Shown here: one piece after another, positions 60,946 through 64,000 of the stretch
Position numbering within the stretch: position 1 is the stretch's first letter
How the letters are laid out: every line of letters begins with the position of its first letter
DNA from: Planctomycetota bacterium
GTDB taxonomy: Bacteria; Planctomycetota; Planctomycetia; Pirellulales; UBA1268
DNA: 64,000 nt
Reading direction: 5' to 3'
Assembly: GCA_003669585.1 (NCBI GenBank)
Contig: QWOQ01000005.1
Location: forward strand, 900,502 to 964,501
Position numbers and translations under genes: made by a program
Notes under the pieces: generated by a model
What the model was told of the DNA's origin: nothing
The model's database searches: none
Seen by the model: only the letters and a program-made list of their open reading frames with translations

Positions 60946-61190
60946 CTCATCGTAGGTCATCGGATTCAAACGTTTTTCAACGAGCAACCTCTTCAGATCG
61001 TAAAATTTTTACAACCTGAAACATGCGTTTGTCAGACGACCCATCACGGTCCTCTTGTTTTCTTCTGAGAGCCTCTTCTCTCGATCCGGCACATCTGCAG
61101 TCGGTGCGTTATGATTGTCTCAGATGCCGTACAGAACGAAAGTTCGACGGTAGCGACGGTGCTTGAGTTTCGATTTTTCGGACAATTCAC
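60946..61190. other. Intergenic region after the oxidase operon
   Basis: About 245 bases between the small CxxC gene and the next membrane protein. A short AT-rich inverted repeat (GTAAAA then TTTTAC near 61000) is present, but it is too short to call as a terminator. The promoter for the following gene must be here. Confidence 0.35.
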
Positions 61191-62174
61191 ATGACACAGA
61201 AAAAGTTCACATCCGCCCCGCACAATTATCTGAGTCGCAACCAGCAGCGACGGATTTTCTGGACCTTCATGCCTTCTGCGTTGCTGATTCTCTTGGTTGC
61301 AGGCTGGCTTGAGCGCACCTATCTCTGGACGACAGACGATCCATCGACTCCTCAAATTGATACCCAACTCAAACAACCTGCCGATGATCCTTCTGTTCCA
61401 GATTGGGTTTTTGTCGAGGCTGATGAACCCCCGCTTCCCGTCACTGGCGAAGATCTTGGTGCTGGAGCGAACCTGCTTGAGAAAGTACGTGACGACACGA
61501 CCTTTCGCGATGGTGATCGTGAAGCATGGTTTGCAATTTGGATGACGCTGCGTTCTACCGATCCTCGGTTGTATCGAACTTTTTCTGAAAAGCCCGTGGG
61601 GTTTGTCGAACTCTTTGGTCAGCCTCGCGCATTTCGCGGCAAGCTTGTGAAACTCAAAGGAATTGTAAAACGCATTCAGCGTGTGGAAGCACCTGCAAAC
61701 GATTTTAATATTGCTGGATACTGGCAAGCTTGGATTCTTCCAGAAGGCGGGCCACCATCCCCAATTGTGGTTTATTTTCAGGAACTGCCTCCTGGTTTTC
61801 CTACAGGGATGAAAGTGGAAGAACCGGTGGAAATCGTTGGATATTTTTTTAAGCGATGGGCCTACATGGCCAGCGACACCATTCGAATCGCGCCTTTAAT
61901 TATGTCTCGAGAGCCGTTTTGGAAGCCGGTTGCAATCAATCCCTCTCCCACAGCAACGGTTGGATCAATTGCTCTATTGACCATGGTGATGCTCGTCACG
62001 GTTACGTCACTGGCAATGTGGATCGCCAATCGGGGTACACAACGAACGTATCTCTCTTCTCCAATCGATCTCACAGCCTCTCTCGCAGGCGAAGACTTTT
62101 TCTCCACCTCCGACGCACTGCGAAAACTTTCCGCTTCTGTTGGAGAACAGTCTGCAAAGGAAACTTTGCCATGA
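61191..62174 (+). CDS. Membrane protein with one OB-like domain
   Basis: A 327-residue protein, function unknown. One N-terminal helix (about residues 24-41), a linker, then an OB-like domain at about residues 145-247 (FRGKLVKLKGIVKRIQRV, GYWQAWILPEGG, PIVVYFQELPPGFP, VEIVGYFFKRWAY, IRIAPLIMS) and a second helix near 258-280. The same strand pattern appears twice in the next protein, so the two are relatives. ATG 61191 is the first in-frame start. It overlaps the next gene by four bases. Confidence 0.68.
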   Translation: MTQKKFTSAPHNYLSRNQQRRIFWTFMPSALLILLVAGWLERTYLWTTDDPSTPQIDTQLKQPADDPSVPDWVFVEADEPPLPVTGEDLGAGANLLEKVRDDTTFRDGDREAWFAIWMTLRSTDPRLYRTFSEKPVGFVELFGQPRAFRGKLVKLKGIVKRIQRVEAPANDFNIAGYWQAWILPEGGPPSPIVVYFQELPPGFPTGMKVEEPVEIVGYFFKRWAYMASDTIRIAPLIMSREPFWKPVAINPSPTATVGSIALLTMVMLVTVTSLAMWIANRGTQRTYLSSPIDLTASLAGEDFFSTSDALRKLSASVGEQSAKETLP

Positions 62175-63664
62175 TGCCTTCCGGTTTTTCCCGCTCAGAA
62201 CGTTCTCTTGTTGTTCTTGGTCGGCCTCAAACGTCGTTCGCTGAAAAAGCATGGTCAAATGTGTCTCCTTGCAAGGATTTTATTTTGAACAAAAAGTTTC
62301 TGTTTCCACTTTTCTGCTTTATTTTCTTTTTCTCAACCGTGCATAAGATTTCTGCGCAACCATCTTCGGCCCCTAGCAGAGAAGGAAAATCATCGCCGTC
62401 GCTGGCTGCCTATCTCAACACGTTCAAGCTCGGGGCCGACGCACGCACGGAAGTCATGTCGGTTCCAGGCTGGGAAAGTGAGCAATTTTCATTTTCGCTT
62501 CGAATTCTTGCCCGACTTTCTGCCGCGTCCCGACCCGCGGCACTCGAATGGGAAGCATCGGCGGTTGCAAGTTCTGCTGCGATTGCCAATCCCTCCGAGG
62601 CTCTCGAACGACTTGTGCGCGTCTCTGGAAAAGCGGTAATGGTGGAAGAGTTACAACTCTCTCCATCAGAAGCAGAACTTGCCTCTCGGAAAAGTGTGAC
62701 GCTGGTCCGTTTGGTGACTGAAGAAGGGCTCCGCTGCGACGTGATTACCGATCGTGCCCCGAAAACATGGCCTCGCGTGACGATCCTCGATGAACTGGCG
62801 GACGCGTTCGGTGTGATGCTTCGATCTGGTTCAGGACCCACGCCGTCTTCAGCGGACTGGCCACAGCCACCCGCCTCATTGCTGATGGTTGCACGAAGTA
62901 TCAACTGGCATCCTCCGACACCGCTGGGTTCACTCGGAATGAACTACACGTTCTTTGACACGGTCGTGGATAATACAAAAATGGTTGATGGTGATACCGA
63001 AGCCCTCTACGCAATGTTGACTGCAGTTGGCAGAGGCACACAACAAGGCATCGAAGGTGTTGTGTCGCACGATACCGATCTCATTTCGTTGATTGATCCA
63101 TCTCAAAAATGGTTCGCAGAGCATCGTGGTGATCCAGTTCGATTCACCGGTACGGTGAGGCGCGCGACACGCATCGTGATTGACGATCCACTTCGGCGGC
63201 GTCAGGTGGGATCTGATCACTATTGGGAACTCTTTCTCTTTGTGCAAACACCACTGATCAAAATCGATGACCGCATTCAAGATAGCTATCCGGTCGTCTG
63301 CTGCGTGCGAGAGTTACCGGATGGCATGCCGACCGAACAGCCTCTCTCCGAACGTTTGCACGTGACGGGGTTTGCCCTGAAGCGTTATGGTTATCCACTT
63401 CCTAAAAACGAAAATGCACCGGAAGGATTTCAGGTTTCTCCGCTGATCATCTGTCGCGATGTTCAGTGGGTTCCAGAGCCATCGACGACTGAAGCAACGA
63501 GCGTTTTAGGATGGATTTTTGCAGGATTGGTTGCCGTAACGCTCTTTTTTATGCTGCTGGGAGTGTGGTCGTTTCGCCGTGGCACCCGCGCGATGGAAAA
63601 ACGGGCACGAGCACAGTTACCCGATCGAATCGATCTACCCTTCGAACGCAAACGAGAGGATTGA
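62171..63664 (+). CDS. Membrane protein with two OB-like domains
   Basis: A 497-residue protein if it starts at ATG 62171 in the stop overlap of the previous gene. A TTG at 62285 preceded by AAGGA by seven bases would start a textbook signal peptide (MNKKFLFPLFCFIFFFSTVH), so the start is uncertain. Two OB-like domains follow: a diverged one (LVRVSGKAVMVEELQL to LLMVARSINWHPP) and a clearer one (VRFTGTVRRATRIV, HYWELFLFVQT, YPVVCCVRELPDGMP, LHVTGFALKRYGY, FQVSPLIICRD). A helix at the C-terminus (VLGWIFAGLVAVTLFFMLLG) anchors it. Function unknown; probably works with its neighbour. Confidence 0.7.
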   Translation: MMPSGFSRSERSLVVLGRPQTSFAEKAWSNVSPCKDFILNKKFLFPLFCFIFFFSTVHKISAQPSSAPSREGKSSPSLAAYLNTFKLGADARTEVMSVPGWESEQFSFSLRILARLSAASRPAALEWEASAVASSAAIANPSEALERLVRVSGKAVMVEELQLSPSEAELASRKSVTLVRLVTEEGLRCDVITDRAPKTWPRVTILDELADAFGVMLRSGSGPTPSSADWPQPPASLLMVARSINWHPPTPLGSLGMNYTFFDTVVDNTKMVDGDTEALYAMLTAVGRGTQQGIEGVVSHDTDLISLIDPSQKWFAEHRGDPVRFTGTVRRATRIVIDDPLRRRQVGSDHYWELFLFVQTPLIKIDDRIQDSYPVVCCVRELPDGMPTEQPLSERLHVTGFALKRYGYPLPKNENAPEGFQVSPLIICRDVQWVPEPSTTEATSVLGWIFAGLVAVTLFFMLLGVWSFRRGTRAMEKRARAQLPDRIDLPFERKRED

Positions 63665-63815
63665 CCCCGTTTGACCCCCGGTGCCTTCGTTACAATTTGC
63701 TCACGACAGGAGTCTTTGTGTCTGGTGAGCCGAGAAAAGGATTGGTAGCATTGTTGAGCTTTCTGAAACTCGGTGTGTCTTCTCATGCTCGGCCAAGCAA
63801 CTTCTTGAGGATTGT

Positions 63816-64000
63816 ATGAATTTCTCACATCCACGTTGCCCTGGTCCGATGTTGCGTCGCGAATTTCTGGCAGCGGGCGCACTTGGAACCGGTGGATTTT
63901 TGTTGCCTGATCTTTTTCGGATGCAATCCCACGCCGCCCAGCAAGGGGCGAAAATCGATCCGGAAACATCAATCATATTTGTGTGGCTGCCCGGCGGACC
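63816..64000 (+). CDS. DUF1501 protein, N-terminal part (cut by window end)
   Basis: ATG 63816 follows TTGAGG. The 61 visible residues begin with a Tat signal (MLRRERF-like: LRREFLAAGALGTGGFLLPD) and reach the start of the DUF1501 domain (SIIFVWLPGG). DUF1501 proteins belong to the alkaline phosphatase/sulfatase fold and are very numerous in Planctomycetes, usually exported and paired with DUF1549/DUF1553 cytochrome proteins. The rest of the gene is outside the window. Confidence 0.88.
   Translation, partial: MNFSHPRCPGPMLRREFLAAGALGTGGFLLPDLFRMQSHAAQQGAKIDPETSIIFVWLPGG

Overview
This 64 kb window looks like chromosomal DNA of a planctomycete, most probably of the Pirellulales/Rhodopirellula kind. 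The evidence is a DUF1501 protein with a Tat signal at the right edge, the MoxR/DUF58/BatA/von Willebrand/DUF4175-like gene train, a BBP2-type porin, large multihaem cytochromes and many membrane proteins of no known function. No insertion sequence, prophage, integrase or CRISPR array was seen.

Layout. (1) 1-5,030: housekeeping block with the end of polA, then coaE, rho, ribH, nusB and ftsY, closed by a strong hairpin. (2) 5,130-12,285: cell-envelope genes: a beta-barrel porin, a thioredoxin-like protein, two probable lipoproteins (one BamE/SmpA-like, one OmpH/Skp-like), tRNA-Leu(UAA), a DUF420 membrane protein and tatC. (3) 12,480-25,576: a seven-gene train (PQQ-repeat protein, MoxR ATPase, DUF58, BatA-like, vWA, DUF4175-like, squalene-cyclase-like repeats); five of its six junctions are 4-base stop/start overlaps. 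(4) 25,601-39,128: mixed metabolism and regulation: ApgM phosphoglycerate mutase, ABA4-like protein, a degenerate glucose-6-phosphate-isomerase homologue, a Rieske ferredoxin, a HAD phosphatase, two conserved hypotheticals, an ECF sigma factor, a ferredoxin, an HNH nuclease, a CxxC protein, an IDH/IPMDH-family dehydrogenase, a Gfo/Idh/MocA oxidoreductase and purD. (5) 39,590-60,945: a respiratory supercluster. (6) 61,191-63,664: two membrane proteins sharing a repeated OB-like domain, followed by a truncated DUF1501 gene.

The respiratory supercluster is the most remarkable part. It encodes a Rieske protein with a long repetitive cytoplasmic tail and an internal Tat signal, a b6-type cytochrome b carrying the cysteine that holds haem ci in b6f complexes, and a subunit-IV-like cytochrome b half fused to about five extra membrane helices. 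These are followed by a 1538-residue cytochrome with eight CxxCH motifs and a PDZ domain in the place of cytochrome c1 or f, two paralogous cupredoxins with an amicyanin-type CxxHxxM loop, and a dihaem cytochrome c lipoprotein. Then come a complete A2-type haem-copper oxidase (CoxB, CoxA, CoxC, CoxD) and its assembly set (CtaA, CtaB, SCO, DUF420, an ABC transporter and a small CxxC membrane protein). The order suggests one quinol-to-oxygen chain, perhaps a physical supercomplex: quinol to Rieske/cytochrome b, to the octahaem protein, through cupredoxins or dihaem cytochrome, to CuA of CoxB and on to oxygen. The genes and motifs are read directly; the electron path and any physical complex are inference.

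Starts were chosen from Shine-Dalgarno sequences, signal peptides and overlaps; several are uncertain and are marked so.
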